Below are positions 1 through 7,462 of a stretch of DNA of 64,000 nt, one piece after another. The DNA is from an uncultured Lachnospiraceae bacterium. Its GTDB lineage: Bacteria; Bacillota; Clostridia; Lachnospirales; Lachnospiraceae. The DNA lies in assembly GCA_910578115.1 (NCBI GenBank), contig CAJTPO010000017.1:1-64000 (forward strand). The letters run 5' to 3'. The notes beneath the pieces were generated by a model, which had not been told where the DNA came from, ran no database searches, and worked only from the letters and a program-made list of their open reading frames with translations. The position numbers and the translations under genes are program-made. How positions within the stretch are numbered: the stretch's first letter is position 1; each line of letters starts with the position of its first letter.

Positions 1-1
1 A

Positions 2-265
2 GACATGAAAGGACTGATGACGGAGACAGATGAATGGCTCCGGCGCAGGATCCGGGCAATCTATTGGAAACAATGGAAAAGGGTGAAGACGAGGTACCGA
101 AATCTAAGGGCGTTAAAGCTTGAGGAATGGCAGGGGCATCAGATAGCTAACAGCCGGAAGGGTTACTGGAGGACAGCGCAGATATTAAGTGTTGCCCTCA
201 CCAATAAAATAATAGCCAAGCTGGGTTATATCTCCATGCTTGACTATTATCTGAAAGTTGCGTGA
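2..265 (+). CDS. ltrA: Group II intron reverse transcriptase/maturase, C-terminal fragment
   Basis: The frame is open from the window start to TGA at 263-265, giving about 87 residues of the maturase (domain X) end. Recognisable parts are a basic stretch RRRIRAIYWKQWKR and the motif NSRKGYWRTAQ, followed by LGYISMLDYYLK. The protein stops right after this region, so no C-terminal HNH endonuclease domain follows, as in endonuclease-less intron proteins. The role, known from the family, is to help intron folding and splicing and to prime reverse transcription during retrohoming. The N-terminal reverse transcriptase core lies outside the window, so intactness cannot be judged. Confidence 0.85.
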   Translation, partial: DMKGLMTETDEWLRRRIRAIYWKQWKRVKTRYRNLRALKLEEWQGHQIANSRKGYWRTAQILSVALTNKIIAKLGYISMLDYYLKVA

Positions 266-270
266 AAACT

Positions 271-351
271 ATTGAACCGCTGTATACCGAACGGTACGTA
301 CAGTGGTGTGGGAGGTCGGCTGCTCAACTAATGGGTAGCCTCCTACCCGAT
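271..351 (+). ncRNA. Group II intron domains V and VI
   Basis: Bases 273-308 can fold as a hairpin with a GAAC loop and a long stem, as expected for catalytic domain V. Bases 309-350 form a second hairpin (GGGAGG.. pairing with ..CCTCC) with an unpaired A on the 3' side, as in domain VI with its branch-point adenosine. Both lie immediately after the maturase stop codon, their usual place. Confidence 0.75.
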
Positions 352-364
352 AAGAAATTCAAGA

Positions 365-1588
365 TTACATTACCGTATCCAGTACCGAACCGGTTCCTGC
401 CGCATTGTAGCCGCCCTGGCTGGTGTATGTCTGACCGTTCAGGGAATTGCCCTGGGTCGCATAGCGGTAAATCTGGTTGAGGCGGTCCGTCATCTTTTCA
501 CCGAAGGAGTATGCTCCGCTGAACAGACTCTTCACAGTGCTCATGTCGGCTTCCATGAATTTCTCCTCGTCGATGGACAGTGACTTGTCGGAATTAATGG
601 TAACGCCCAATCTGGAGAAAGCGCTCTTGTTGCTGCTGACAAGGCTCTTTAAAAGATCGGCCTGTTTTATAACATTGGAATTCTTACTGTCGGCTGTATC
701 TTCCAAAAGCTCATTGTAATCTTTGACCAGAGTGGAGAACACATCGAATACACTGTCCTTGTTATCGTCGTTGATGATCATGGCTCCCAGCTTCTCAACA
801 GACTTGTAAAGTGCGCTTGCGGAAGCTGCCGAAGCCGCGTCTTTGGCAGTCGTGGAAGTAACCTTGTCGGAACTGTCTGTCTTGTCACCGGAAGAAACAC
901 TGCCCGTGCTGCCGGCATATTTGGCTTTGGCGGAAGTAACCGCTTCACCTTCCCCCGCCTTGCGGTAGATCGTGCTGGCTCTGTCAGCCGCTTTGTCCGC
1001 GAAAGAGCCGATGCCCTTAAACAGAGTGGTCAGCGTAGGCACGTTGGTGGATCCCGTCTTCTCATTCACCTTCTTGAAGGTGTCCTCGTCGATGGACAAC
1101 GTGCGGTCTGCATTCATTGTAATACCGACTTTGGAAAATAACTTGTAATTCTGATACGTATAATCGTTCAGAGCGTCCGCCTGTGCCTTGACGGCGCTGT
1201 TATTGCTCTTGGATGCCGCTTTCATCATGGAATTATAATCTTTGACAAAAGCCGAAACTTTGTCGTACAGCTCATCGATATTGTCTGCGCTGTAATCAAG
1301 AGCATTCATGCCTGTCGCTGTCTCGTAGAATTTCCTTGCTGCGCTGGCAGATGCAGCATCCTGCTCTTTCGTCTTGGAACCGCTCTTGGAACCATCTTCC
1401 TCTTCTTCGGCATCTTTAACCTTGGCGTAGTAGGATTTCATCATCTTGCCGTAGCTGCCGTTCTTGATGGAAGCGTAATCCGATAATAAAGACGCCCCGC
1501 CGACTTCACCGGCCCCGGCGCCTCCGCCCAACAGAGCGGAATACGTGTCGTTAAGACCTGAATTTAAACCATTTAAACCAATTCCCAT
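365..1588 (-). CDS. Secreted or surface-type protein with two FliD_C-like modules
   Basis: The 407-residue protein starts at ATG 1588, with GGAGGG eight bases upstream. An upstream in-frame ATG at 1627 lacks such a site. It has no signal peptide or membrane segment. Two similar modules, at residues about 105-205 and 285-385, share the order FVKDYN or LVKDYN, then VGITMNADRTLSIDE or LGVTINSDKSLSIDE, then a helical tail ending in RASTIYR or RLNQIYR. This resembles the C-terminal part of flagellar cap protein FliD, but the other FliD domains are absent. The linkers are rich in Ala, Ser, Lys and Asp. Function is unknown; an exported filament-associated or flagellar accessory role is an inference. 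No other flagellar gene is in the window. Confidence 0.75.
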   Translation of the reverse strand: MGIGLNGLNSGLNDTYSALLGGGAGAGEVGGASLLSDYASIKNGSYGKMMKSYYAKVKDAEEEEDGSKSGSKTKEQDAASASAARKFYETATGMNALDYSADNIDELYDKVSAFVKDYNSMMKAASKSNNSAVKAQADALNDYTYQNYKLFSKVGITMNADRTLSIDEDTFKKVNEKTGSTNVPTLTTLFKGIGSFADKAADRASTIYRKAGEGEAVTSAKAKYAGSTGSVSSGDKTDSSDKVTSTTAKDAASAASASALYKSVEKLGAMIINDDNKDSVFDVFSTLVKDYNELLEDTADSKNSNVIKQADLLKSLVSSNKSAFSRLGVTINSDKSLSIDEEKFMEADMSTVKSLFSGAYSFGEKMTDRLNQIYRYATQGNSLNGQTYTSQGGYNAAGTGSVLDTVM

Positions 1589-1747
1589 ATCAATCGCCCT
1601 CCATGTGTCGCAGGAAACAACCTGCAAAATTTGACTTCCCTGTCTTTTTCCGAATAAAAATTGTGGTCATAATTATGTCATTATGCCATCAAGATAGAAC
1701 TGTTTTGAGAAAATACGCTTACTGCATAAAATAACGTTTCTCTATAT

Positions 1748-1777
1748 ATTATCTCGGCATTTATGCCTTTTTGTAAA
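1748..1777 (-). promoter_or_regulatory. Sigma-A-like promoter of the FliD-like gene
   Basis: On the minus strand TTTACA (1772-1777) and GATAAT (1748-1753) are separated by 18 bases. This predicts an untranslated leader of roughly 150 bases before the ATG at 1588. No sigma-28 (flagellar) consensus was seen. Confidence 0.5.
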
Positions 1778-1898
1778 GGGGAAAATGCAAAATTTCCCAG
1801 CTGTTTTATGACATTTTTGGGGACATTTACAACAGTCCTGGCATGGTCGGGGCAGCAGCTGACGGGGCTGGATGAATTTGCTGCAGGTATTGCGGTGA

Positions 1899-2948
1899 TC
1901 AGTCAAGTTTCAGGTCGTTTTCCCGGATCCAGCCGATCCTGCGCAGGAAGTTACATATAATCAGAGAAAGAACGGCGGGCAGTACGAAGCTGACAAGGAG
2001 CAGCCCGATCCAGTCAAAGGCCGTGATGGCTGCTTTGCTTCCGGCGGCGATGTCGCTGACCCAGCCCGTGTAGACGCCGATCTGGCCCACCAGACCGCAG
2101 GTGCCCATACCGGAGGAGACGGGCGTGCCGTTCATCTGCAGCTTAAAGATGCAGGTGGCGACAGGACCTGTGACGGCGGAAGCAATGATGGGCGGAATCC
2201 AGATCCGCGGGTTTTTTACGATATTGCCCATCTGCAGCATAGAGGTTCCCAGTCCCTGGGAGATCAGGCCGCCCCATTTATTTTCCCGGAAGCTCATCAC
2301 CGCAAAGCCGACCATATTGGCACAGCAGCCTGCCACGGCGGCTCCGCCTGCCAGCCCGGTGAGGGAGAGAGCGGCGCAGATGGCTGCGGAGGAGATGGGA
2401 AGGGTCAGTGCGACGCCCACCAGTACAGAGACGATGATCCCCATCAGGAAAGGCTGTAAGTCGGTGGCCCACATGATCAGCTGTCCCAGAGAGCTGGCCG
2501 CAGCGCCGATACCGGGGGCCAGCAGCGTGGAGAGCGCAACTCCGGTGAAGATGGTCACGAAAGGCGTGACGAGAATATCAACTTTCGTCTCCTTAGAGAC
2601 TACTTTGCCGCACTCCGACGCCAAAATGGCGATGATCAGAACCGCCAGCGGGCCGCCGGCACCTCCCAGCTCATTGGCTGCGCCGCCTACGGCTGCCAGA
2701 GAGAAGAGCACAAGCGGCGGGGCCTGCAGGGCGAAGCCGATGGAGATCGCCATGGCCGGGCCGGCTACGGCGGCCGCATAGGTGCCGATGGTCACCAGAT
2801 ATGCCAGTCCGGTCTGCTGTCCCAGCGTCTTGATGATGGTGCCGATCAGGAGAGAGCAGAACAAACCCTGTGCCATGGCGCCCAGACAGTCCACGCCGTA
2901 GCGTTTAAAGGAGAAGATGATGTTTTTGCGTTGCAGAAATGCTTTCAT
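1899..2948 (-). CDS. PTS_EIIC_2-type membrane protein (PfoR family)
   Basis: A very hydrophobic 349-residue protein with about eight to ten membrane segments and glycine- and alanine-rich helices. It matches the PTS EIIC type 2 / PfoR family, for example in KETKVDILVTPF, GTPVSSGMGTCGLVGQ and the closing pair of long hydrophobic helices. The family is a stand-alone IIC-like permease; one member was described as a regulator of perfringolysin production, but the substrate is generally unknown. The ATG at 2948 has AAAGGA nine bases upstream. No IIA, IIB or HPr gene is adjacent, so phosphotransfer cannot be inferred. Confidence 0.8.
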   Translation of the reverse strand: MKAFLQRKNIIFSFKRYGVDCLGAMAQGLFCSLLIGTIIKTLGQQTGLAYLVTIGTYAAAVAGPAMAISIGFALQAPPLVLFSLAAVGGAANELGGAGGPLAVLIIAILASECGKVVSKETKVDILVTPFVTIFTGVALSTLLAPGIGAAASSLGQLIMWATDLQPFLMGIIVSVLVGVALTLPISSAAICAALSLTGLAGGAAVAGCCANMVGFAVMSFRENKWGGLISQGLGTSMLQMGNIVKNPRIWIPPIIASAVTGPVATCIFKLQMNGTPVSSGMGTCGLVGQIGVYTGWVSDIAAGSKAAITAFDWIGLLLVSFVLPAVLSLIICNFLRRIGWIRENDLKLD

Positions 2949-3027
2949 GGTCGTTTGATTCCTTTCCGGGAAATTTGCGCTGCAGCTTTGATCTGGTCAA
3001 CCGTGATTTCGTAAAAACGGAAATCGT

Positions 3028-3056
3028 AGTGTAAACAGCAGCGGTTTTAATGTAAA
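3028..3056 (-). promoter_or_regulatory. Likely promoter of the PfoR-like gene
   Basis: Minus strand TTTACA (3051-3056) and TACACT (3028-3033) with a 17-base spacer. A small inverted repeat AACTG..CAGTT at 3060-3075 lies just upstream and could bind a regulator. The rest of the 2949-3190 gap shows nothing I can name. Confidence 0.4.
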
Positions 3057-3194
3057 GTCAACTGTCTTGTCAGTTAAGATTATATATTATTGTAGTGACT
3101 TGCGGGGAAATGTCAAGAGGGGATTGTGAACAGGATTTCTCCGATGTCATAATTGGGGATCAGCGTGATTAAGTTAATCCGGCCAAACTTGACA

Positions 3195-3223
3195 TTGCCA
3201 GAAATTTTGAAAAAAGGTATGAT
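3195..3223 (+). promoter_or_regulatory. Likely promoter of the M20 dipeptidase transcript
   Basis: TTGCCA (3195-3200), a 17-base spacer and TATGAT (3218-3223). The transcript would start near 3230 and carry a leader of about 270 bases that includes the structured repeat at 3361-3497. Confidence 0.5.
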
Positions 3224-3360
3224 AAAATCAGGTATCATAACTTTCCGGGGAAGCATATTCCAGGCTGTATCAGGCAGACTATATGAGGGATGGGTATTTT
3301 TGGCAGACAGCCGGATGGTTCGTGGAAAGATGCAGGGCTATCATGAAGAGGAGAGAGGAG

Positions 3361-3497
3361 CAAGGTTGAAAAATCACACTGATGTGCTGATTTTTCAACT
3401 GCGAGTTTGTGCCGGAGCCACAAACTCGAAATTGCAGAGCCAAATTTGAAATTTGGCTCGCAGTCTCCGCAAAAAAACTGCTTCGGCATGGAGGTAA
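3361..3497 (+). repeat. Structured leader repeat, copy A
   Basis: Four hairpins follow each other: 3366-3398 (TTGAAAAATC.. pairing with ..GATTTTTCAA, loop with CTGATG), 3403-3427 (GAGTTTGTG pairing with CACAAACTC), 3437-3459 (GAGCCAAATT pairing with AATTTGGCTC) and 3460-3481 (GCAGT pairing with ACTGC, A-rich loop). They lead into TTCGGCATGGAGG, which is the ribosome binding site of the next gene. Bases 49846-49980 hold a clear second copy, and shorter relatives precede other genes. It may be a mobile REP-like unit or a cis-acting RNA. Confidence 0.7.
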
Positions 3498-3499
3498 AG

Positions 3500-4840
3500 A
3501 TGGATGAACTTGCTGTATGGCTGCAAGAGCATGAAGCACAGATGATAGAAGATATTGGCGGGCTGGTGGGCATTGAGAGTGTGGCGGACGAAAACGGCTT
3601 TGCGGCGTGTTGTCAGGCGATGGAGCAGATGGCCGGTTACGCCGGACGGGACGGCATGGAAACGACCCGGCACGAGGACTATTGTATTTCCATAACAATG
3701 GGCAGCGGAGAGAAAGAGATCGGCATCTGGAATCATCTGGATGTAGTGCCGGCGGAGGGAAACTGGCTGTATCCGCCTTTTGCGATGCAGGCAAAGAACG
3801 GATTTCTGATCGGCAGGGGCGTGCAGGATAACAAGGGGCCGGCGGTGGTGGCCTACTATGCGATGCGCTACTTACGGGAAAAGGGCCTGCTGCAGAATAT
3901 CCGGGTACGACAGATTCTCGGTGTCAGGGAAGAAGTGGGCATGGAAGATGTGAAGTATTATGTAAACCACTACAAGGTGCCGGACTACTCCTTTGTGGCG
4001 GATTGCGGTTTTCCGGTCTGCTGCGGAGAGAAGGGAATCTGCCGCGTGGAACTGGAGACGGAAGCGGTACTGGGGCAATTCCTGCGTCTGGAGGGCGGGA
4101 CCGTGTGTAACAGCGTGCCGGAACATGCCGTGGCGGAACTGCTCCTGCAGGGTAAGAAGATGGAGATTGAAGGCGCGGGCGTGAGCGGTCATGCTGCTGC
4201 TCCGGAGGGGACAGTGAATGCGGTGGGCGTTCTGGCAGACAGGATACCGATGGAGCTGCTGGAAGAGAAGGAACGGCGCACGGCGCTTTTTCTCAAGGAG
4301 GCAGCGTCAGACGGCTATGGAGAAGGGCTGGGAATTGCCTGTGCGGATGCGCTTTCCGGCAGGCTGACCTGCAATGCGGGAGTCGTAAGACTTAAGAAAG
4401 GCCGGATCAGTCTGGTACTGGATATCCGTTATCCGGTCACAATGGAAAGCAGCCGGTTTATGACGAAGCTGCAGGAGAAGGCAAAACAGGCGGGATACCG
4501 CATCACGGCGGTGCAGGATTCCGCACCCTGTTACCGGGATAAAGAAGATCCGCTGGTCACTGTATTGATGAATGCCTGGACACAGGAGACGGGACAGACG
4601 GGAGAGCCCTTTGTCATGGGAGGCGGAACTTACGCCAGACATATTCCCAATGCGGTGGCCTTCGGGCCGGGCATGAGCCGGGACTATACGGCGGCAGGCC
4701 TGCCGGAGGGGCATGGAAACTGCCATTGCGCCGACGAGGCCGAGTCTGTGGAAAATCTCAAATGCGCGGTGCGTATCTATGTGCGGGCCCTGCTCGGGCT
4801 GGACCGGTGGCTTGGAGAGAAAGAGGAAAATGGAAAGTAA
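3500..4840 (+). CDS. M20 family (Sapep/PepV-like) metallodipeptidase
   Basis: A 446-residue cytosolic peptidase. Metal ligands of the M20 fold are visible: HLDVVP (residues about 80-85), the GRGVQDNKGP segment carrying the bridging Asp, and REEVGMED with the catalytic Glu pair. The C-terminal GGGTYARHIPNAVAFGPGM resembles the metal-binding end of PepV and Sapep enzymes. Length fits the family (about 450-470). It should cleave dipeptides using Mn2+ or Zn2+, releasing amino acids in the cytoplasm. Start ATG 3500 lies five bases after GGAGG; an in-frame ATG at 3488 overlaps that site and is unlikely. The leader belongs to the repeated structured family, so expression may be controlled post-transcriptionally. 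Confidence 0.85.
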   Translation: MDELAVWLQEHEAQMIEDIGGLVGIESVADENGFAACCQAMEQMAGYAGRDGMETTRHEDYCISITMGSGEKEIGIWNHLDVVPAEGNWLYPPFAMQAKNGFLIGRGVQDNKGPAVVAYYAMRYLREKGLLQNIRVRQILGVREEVGMEDVKYYVNHYKVPDYSFVADCGFPVCCGEKGICRVELETEAVLGQFLRLEGGTVCNSVPEHAVAELLLQGKKMEIEGAGVSGHAAAPEGTVNAVGVLADRIPMELLEEKERRTALFLKEAASDGYGEGLGIACADALSGRLTCNAGVVRLKKGRISLVLDIRYPVTMESSRFMTKLQEKAKQAGYRITAVQDSAPCYRDKEDPLVTVLMNAWTQETGQTGEPFVMGGGTYARHIPNAVAFGPGMSRDYTAAGLPEGHGNCHCADEAESVENLKCAVRIYVRALLGLDRWLGEKEENGK

Positions 4841-4857
4841 CAGGTTGAGAGAAAGGA

Positions 4858-5787
4858 ATGGATATTGCGATGAAAATGTTAAAGATCAATGACAGTTTGC
4901 CGGAGGTATCGGCGATCGGATTAGGCTGTATGAGACTGGCGGGGCTGGAGGATGAAAAGGCAGTCGGCTCCCTGATCGATGTCTGTATGGAAGAGGGAAT
5001 CAATTTCTTCGACCATGCGGATATCTATGCGGGCGGGGAGGCGGAAGCGGTGTTCGGCAAAGCGCTTGCGGGCAGAGACAGGGAGAAGATGGTGATCCAG
5101 ACGAAATGTGCCATCCGTCCCGGGTGCTGCTATGATTTTTCAGGAGATCATATTTTGTCATCCGTGGATGCCAGCCTGAAAAGACTGGGAACGGAATATA
5201 TCGACGTCCTGCTGCTTCACCGCCCGGATGCCCTGATGGAGCCGGAGGAAGTGGCGGATGCTTTCCGGCAGTTAAAGGAGGCGGGCAAGGTCAGAAGTTT
5301 CGGTGTGAGCAATCATAATCCGATGCAGATCGAGCTGTTGAACAGCTGTCTGGACGAACCGGTCTGCGTGGATCAGATCCAGTTTTCCATCGCCCACTGT
5401 CCTTCCATTGACGCCGGTCTGAATGTGAACATCCATAATGATGCCGGCTGTGTCAGGGAGGGCAGCGTGATCGAATACTGCCGTCTGAAAAAGATCAGGC
5501 TGCAGGCCTGGTCGCCTTTCCAGTACGGCATGTTTGAGGGGGTATTTATCGGGAATGAGAAGTTTCCTGCCCTCAACAAGGTGCTGGACAGGCTGGCGGC
5601 AAAGTATAATGTGACGCCGAATGCGATAGCCACTGCCTGGATACTGCGCCATCCGGCCGGGATCCAGACCATCGTCGGAAGCGTGAATGCAGGGCGCATT
5701 CGGGAGATCTGCAAAGCAGGTGAGGCGGAGCTGACCAGGGAAGAGTGGTACGAGTTGTATCTGGCGGCGGGAAAACAGCTGCCGTAG
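4858..5787 (+). CDS. Aldo/keto reductase (YdhF-like)
   Basis: A 309-residue NADPH-dependent oxidoreductase of the AKR fold. It shows GLGCMRLAG near the N-terminus, the Asp-Tyr pair in FFDHADIYAGG (residues 51-61), the Lys in VIQTKCAIRPG, the His in LLLHRPDALM, and the C-terminal cofactor-binding segment IQTIVGSVNAGRI. These support reduction of an aldehyde or ketone; the substrate is unknown. It follows the dipeptidase by 17 bases and is probably co-transcribed. GAAAGGA directly abuts ATG 4858, so the in-frame ATG at 4870 may be the true start. Confidence 0.85.
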   Translation: MDIAMKMLKINDSLPEVSAIGLGCMRLAGLEDEKAVGSLIDVCMEEGINFFDHADIYAGGEAEAVFGKALAGRDREKMVIQTKCAIRPGCCYDFSGDHILSSVDASLKRLGTEYIDVLLLHRPDALMEPEEVADAFRQLKEAGKVRSFGVSNHNPMQIELLNSCLDEPVCVDQIQFSIAHCPSIDAGLNVNIHNDAGCVREGSVIEYCRLKKIRLQAWSPFQYGMFEGVFIGNEKFPALNKVLDRLAAKYNVTPNAIATAWILRHPAGIQTIVGSVNAGRIREICKAGEAELTREEWYELYLAAGKQLP

Positions 5788-5890
5788 CACCGGCGTTGCC
5801 ATTGCTTATTTGTACGGATGTGACGATCTTAAATCTGATGATCGGGGAGAAGGCTGCAGCATAAAGAAAAGTATCGTAATGGATAAGCTG

Positions 5891-5925
5891 CCCTGCATAT
5901 ATTTTAGTAACAACAATATGCAGGG
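5891..5925 (+). terminator. Hairpin after the aldo/keto reductase (possible terminator)
   Basis: CCCTGCATAT (5891-5900) pairs perfectly with ATATGCAGGG (5916-5925) around a 15-base loop. There is no T run after it, so it is a weak candidate terminator, or a structure in the leader of the deacetylase gene. Confidence 0.35.
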
Positions 5926-5932
5926 TATCATT

Positions 5933-6376
5933 ATGCACAAAAAGGGCAAAAGTTGGAACGACAAGATGAAACTGGCCATGTGCGAGCTGGAGAGGAAGAT
6001 ACAGGGAGAATCGGCGTATCATGATAGAAGAAAAGAGACATGGCCAAGGCAGGAGCAGGTGGAAGCCTGGACGGCGGAAAGACAGCGCCAGCGGGGCTGC
6101 GGACAGTACTGCAGCTGCACGGCGCAGGAGATTCCTGTCACCAAGGAGGAAAAGAAACGGCAGAATTTTATCAAAAGCGTCTGCGTGCAGGTAGCCAAGT
6201 CGGCGGCCTTTGCACTGGCGACCATCGCCCTGATCCAGGGCGTGAGCAGGCATCTGCCGGATTCCATCACGGTCAGCAGTTCCGTGGGTGGAAGGGAGCT
6301 TCCCATCTACTGTGTGGAGACGGATAAGAAGCAGGTGGCACTCAGTTTTGATGCGGCCTGGGGGAATGGCAGGTGA
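5933..6376 (+). pseudogene. Polysaccharide deacetylase, N-terminal half (split by recombinase element)
   Basis: This half encodes a charged N-terminus, a membrane anchor (about SVCVQVAKSAAFALATIALI) and the beginning of a NodB-type deacetylase domain, LPIYCVETDKKQVALSFDAAWGN, with the first catalytic Asp motif. It then runs into GGC AGG TGA at 6368-6376 because of the inserted element. The missing remainder lies at 14218-14790 in the matching frame. The family removes acetyl groups from peptidoglycan or other glycans outside the membrane; motif 1 also resembles PdaB-like sporulation proteins. In the integrated state the product cannot be active. The exact start is uncertain: ATG 5933 was chosen because it follows the hairpin at 5891-5925, and ATG 5966 is possible. 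Confidence 0.8.
6357..6368. other. attL core, left junction
   Basis: CCTGGGGGAATG within the deacetylase codons for Ala-Trp-Gly-Asn. Left of it is target gene sequence; right of it, GCAGGTGA is element sequence that ends the truncated frame. Confidence 0.85.
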
Positions 6377-6432
6377 ATGGAACGGGCCAGAATTTCGGTC
6401 CGGTTACATTCATATGAGAAAGGATTGTACCG

Positions 6433-7290
6433 ATGGAAAGGAATTTGGAACTGTATGAAAAGAAAATACTTAAGGATAAAGAATTCCCGATCCAGTTGCT
6501 TGTAAATAAATGGAACAGCAAAGGAAAATATTTTGGTGCGCACTGGCATGAACAGATCGAACTGCACTATGTGGTGCGTGGGCGGACGGTGATCAGGCTG
6601 GAGCAGGAGGAGATGGATGCCGGGGAAGGCGCGCTTGTGATAGCCAACAGCAATGTTCTGCACGAAGGATATAACAGAGACGGTGAGATGGAAGTGCTGG
6701 TGGTGATCTTTGACATGGAGGACTTTTCCAGGGAATTTGCGGACAAGAATATCATCTTTTGTCCGATGATTTCCGGCGACGCGGAAATTTCCAGAATCAT
6801 GTTACATATTTATGAGGAATATCAAAGGAAAGAAATTGGCTATCAACTGGTCTGCAAAGGGGAGCTTTTAAAGCTTGTTACATATCTGGCGCGCAACAAA
6901 GCGATTGAAATGCTCTCGGAAGAAGGCGTTTTAAAACGGCGTAAAAAGCTGGAACGTCTCAACAGAGTTTACCAGTATATTGAGATGCATTATGCGGAAG
7001 TGATAACCAACTGTGAGCTGGCGGAACTGGTACATTTGAGTGAGGGGCGGTTTTATCATATTTTTAAGGAGAGTGCCGGGGTGGCTCCCCAACAGTATAT
7101 CAATGAGATCCGGCTCAATAAGGCAATGAAACTTCTTAAGCAGGATGCGATCACGGCCACGGAAGCAGCGGAGGCAGTGGGCTTTTTGGATTATAATAAC
7201 TTCGGGCGTATGTTTCGCAGGTATTTTGGTTGTACGCCTCTGGAAGCGCGCAGACAGGCGCACGTCAGTGAAAAGACACAGCGTAAATAA
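6433..7290 (+). CDS. AraC family transcriptional regulator
   Basis: A 285-residue protein. The N-terminal cupin-like sensor contains HWHEQIELHYVVRGR (residues about 37-52), typical of sugar-sensing AraC proteins. The C-terminal double helix-turn-helix contains CELAELVHLSEGRFYHIFKE and the second helix region ATEAAEAVGFLDYNNFGRMF, followed by the conserved FGCTPLEAR. ATG 6433 follows AAAGGA by eight bases. It is the first gene inside the element and is separated from the enzyme operon by a terminator and palindromes at 7391-7418, its probable binding region. It most likely switches on the five downstream sugar enzymes when their substrate is sensed. Confidence 0.88.
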   Translation: MERNLELYEKKILKDKEFPIQLLVNKWNSKGKYFGAHWHEQIELHYVVRGRTVIRLEQEEMDAGEGALVIANSNVLHEGYNRDGEMEVLVVIFDMEDFSREFADKNIIFCPMISGDAEISRIMLHIYEEYQRKEIGYQLVCKGELLKLVTYLARNKAIEMLSEEGVLKRRKKLERLNRVYQYIEMHYAEVITNCELAELVHLSEGRFYHIFKESAGVAPQQYINEIRLNKAMKLLKQDAITATEAAEAVGFLDYNNFGRMFRRYFGCTPLEARRQAHVSEKTQRK

Positions 7291-7327
7291 CAGGCCTCAA
7301 TAAAACAGCAGAATCGTATGAGTTTTT

Positions 7328-7363
7328 CAGCAGGAGAAAGCTATCTTTCTTCTGCTGTCTTTT
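7328..7363 (+). terminator. Intrinsic terminator after the AraC gene
   Basis: CAGCAG-AGAAAG pairs with CTTTCT-CTGCTG, followed by TCTTTTT. It separates the regulator transcript from the enzyme operon. Confidence 0.75.
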
Positions 7364-7390
7364 TATATAATAGTCACAATTTCAACGGAG

Positions 7391-7418
7391 CGAAAATATA
7401 AATTTTCGTAATACGAAA
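7391..7418 (+). promoter_or_regulatory. Overlapping palindromes ahead of the sugar operon
   Basis: Two perfect inverted repeats overlap: CGAAAAT/ATTTTCG at 7391-7408 and TTTCGT/ACGAAA at 7404-7418. A TATAAT box at 7365-7370 lies just upstream. They are the best candidate operator for the neighbouring AraC protein, although an RNA hairpin in the leader is also possible. Confidence 0.5.
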
Positions 7419-7462
7419 CAGGTATGTTGGTAATAAGTCACAATTTAAAGGAGGAAAAAGAA

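Larger units (their letters stand above)
1..351 (+). mobile_element. Group II intron, 3' part (cut by window edge)
   Basis: The first 351 bases hold the C-terminal end of an intron-encoded maturase followed directly by sequence that folds as intron domains V and VI and ends in CCCGAT. This is the normal 3' layout of a bacterial group II intron. The 5' part lies outside the window. The presumed 3' splice junction near 351 is only about 13 bp beyond the stop codon of the convergent minus-strand gene, so the intron sits in its 3' flank and does not break it. Confidence 0.85.

Noticed and set aside
3279..3794. Minus-strand frames across the dipeptidase leader
   Set aside because: Low-complexity Pro/Ser/His content and overlap with a clear gene and hairpins.
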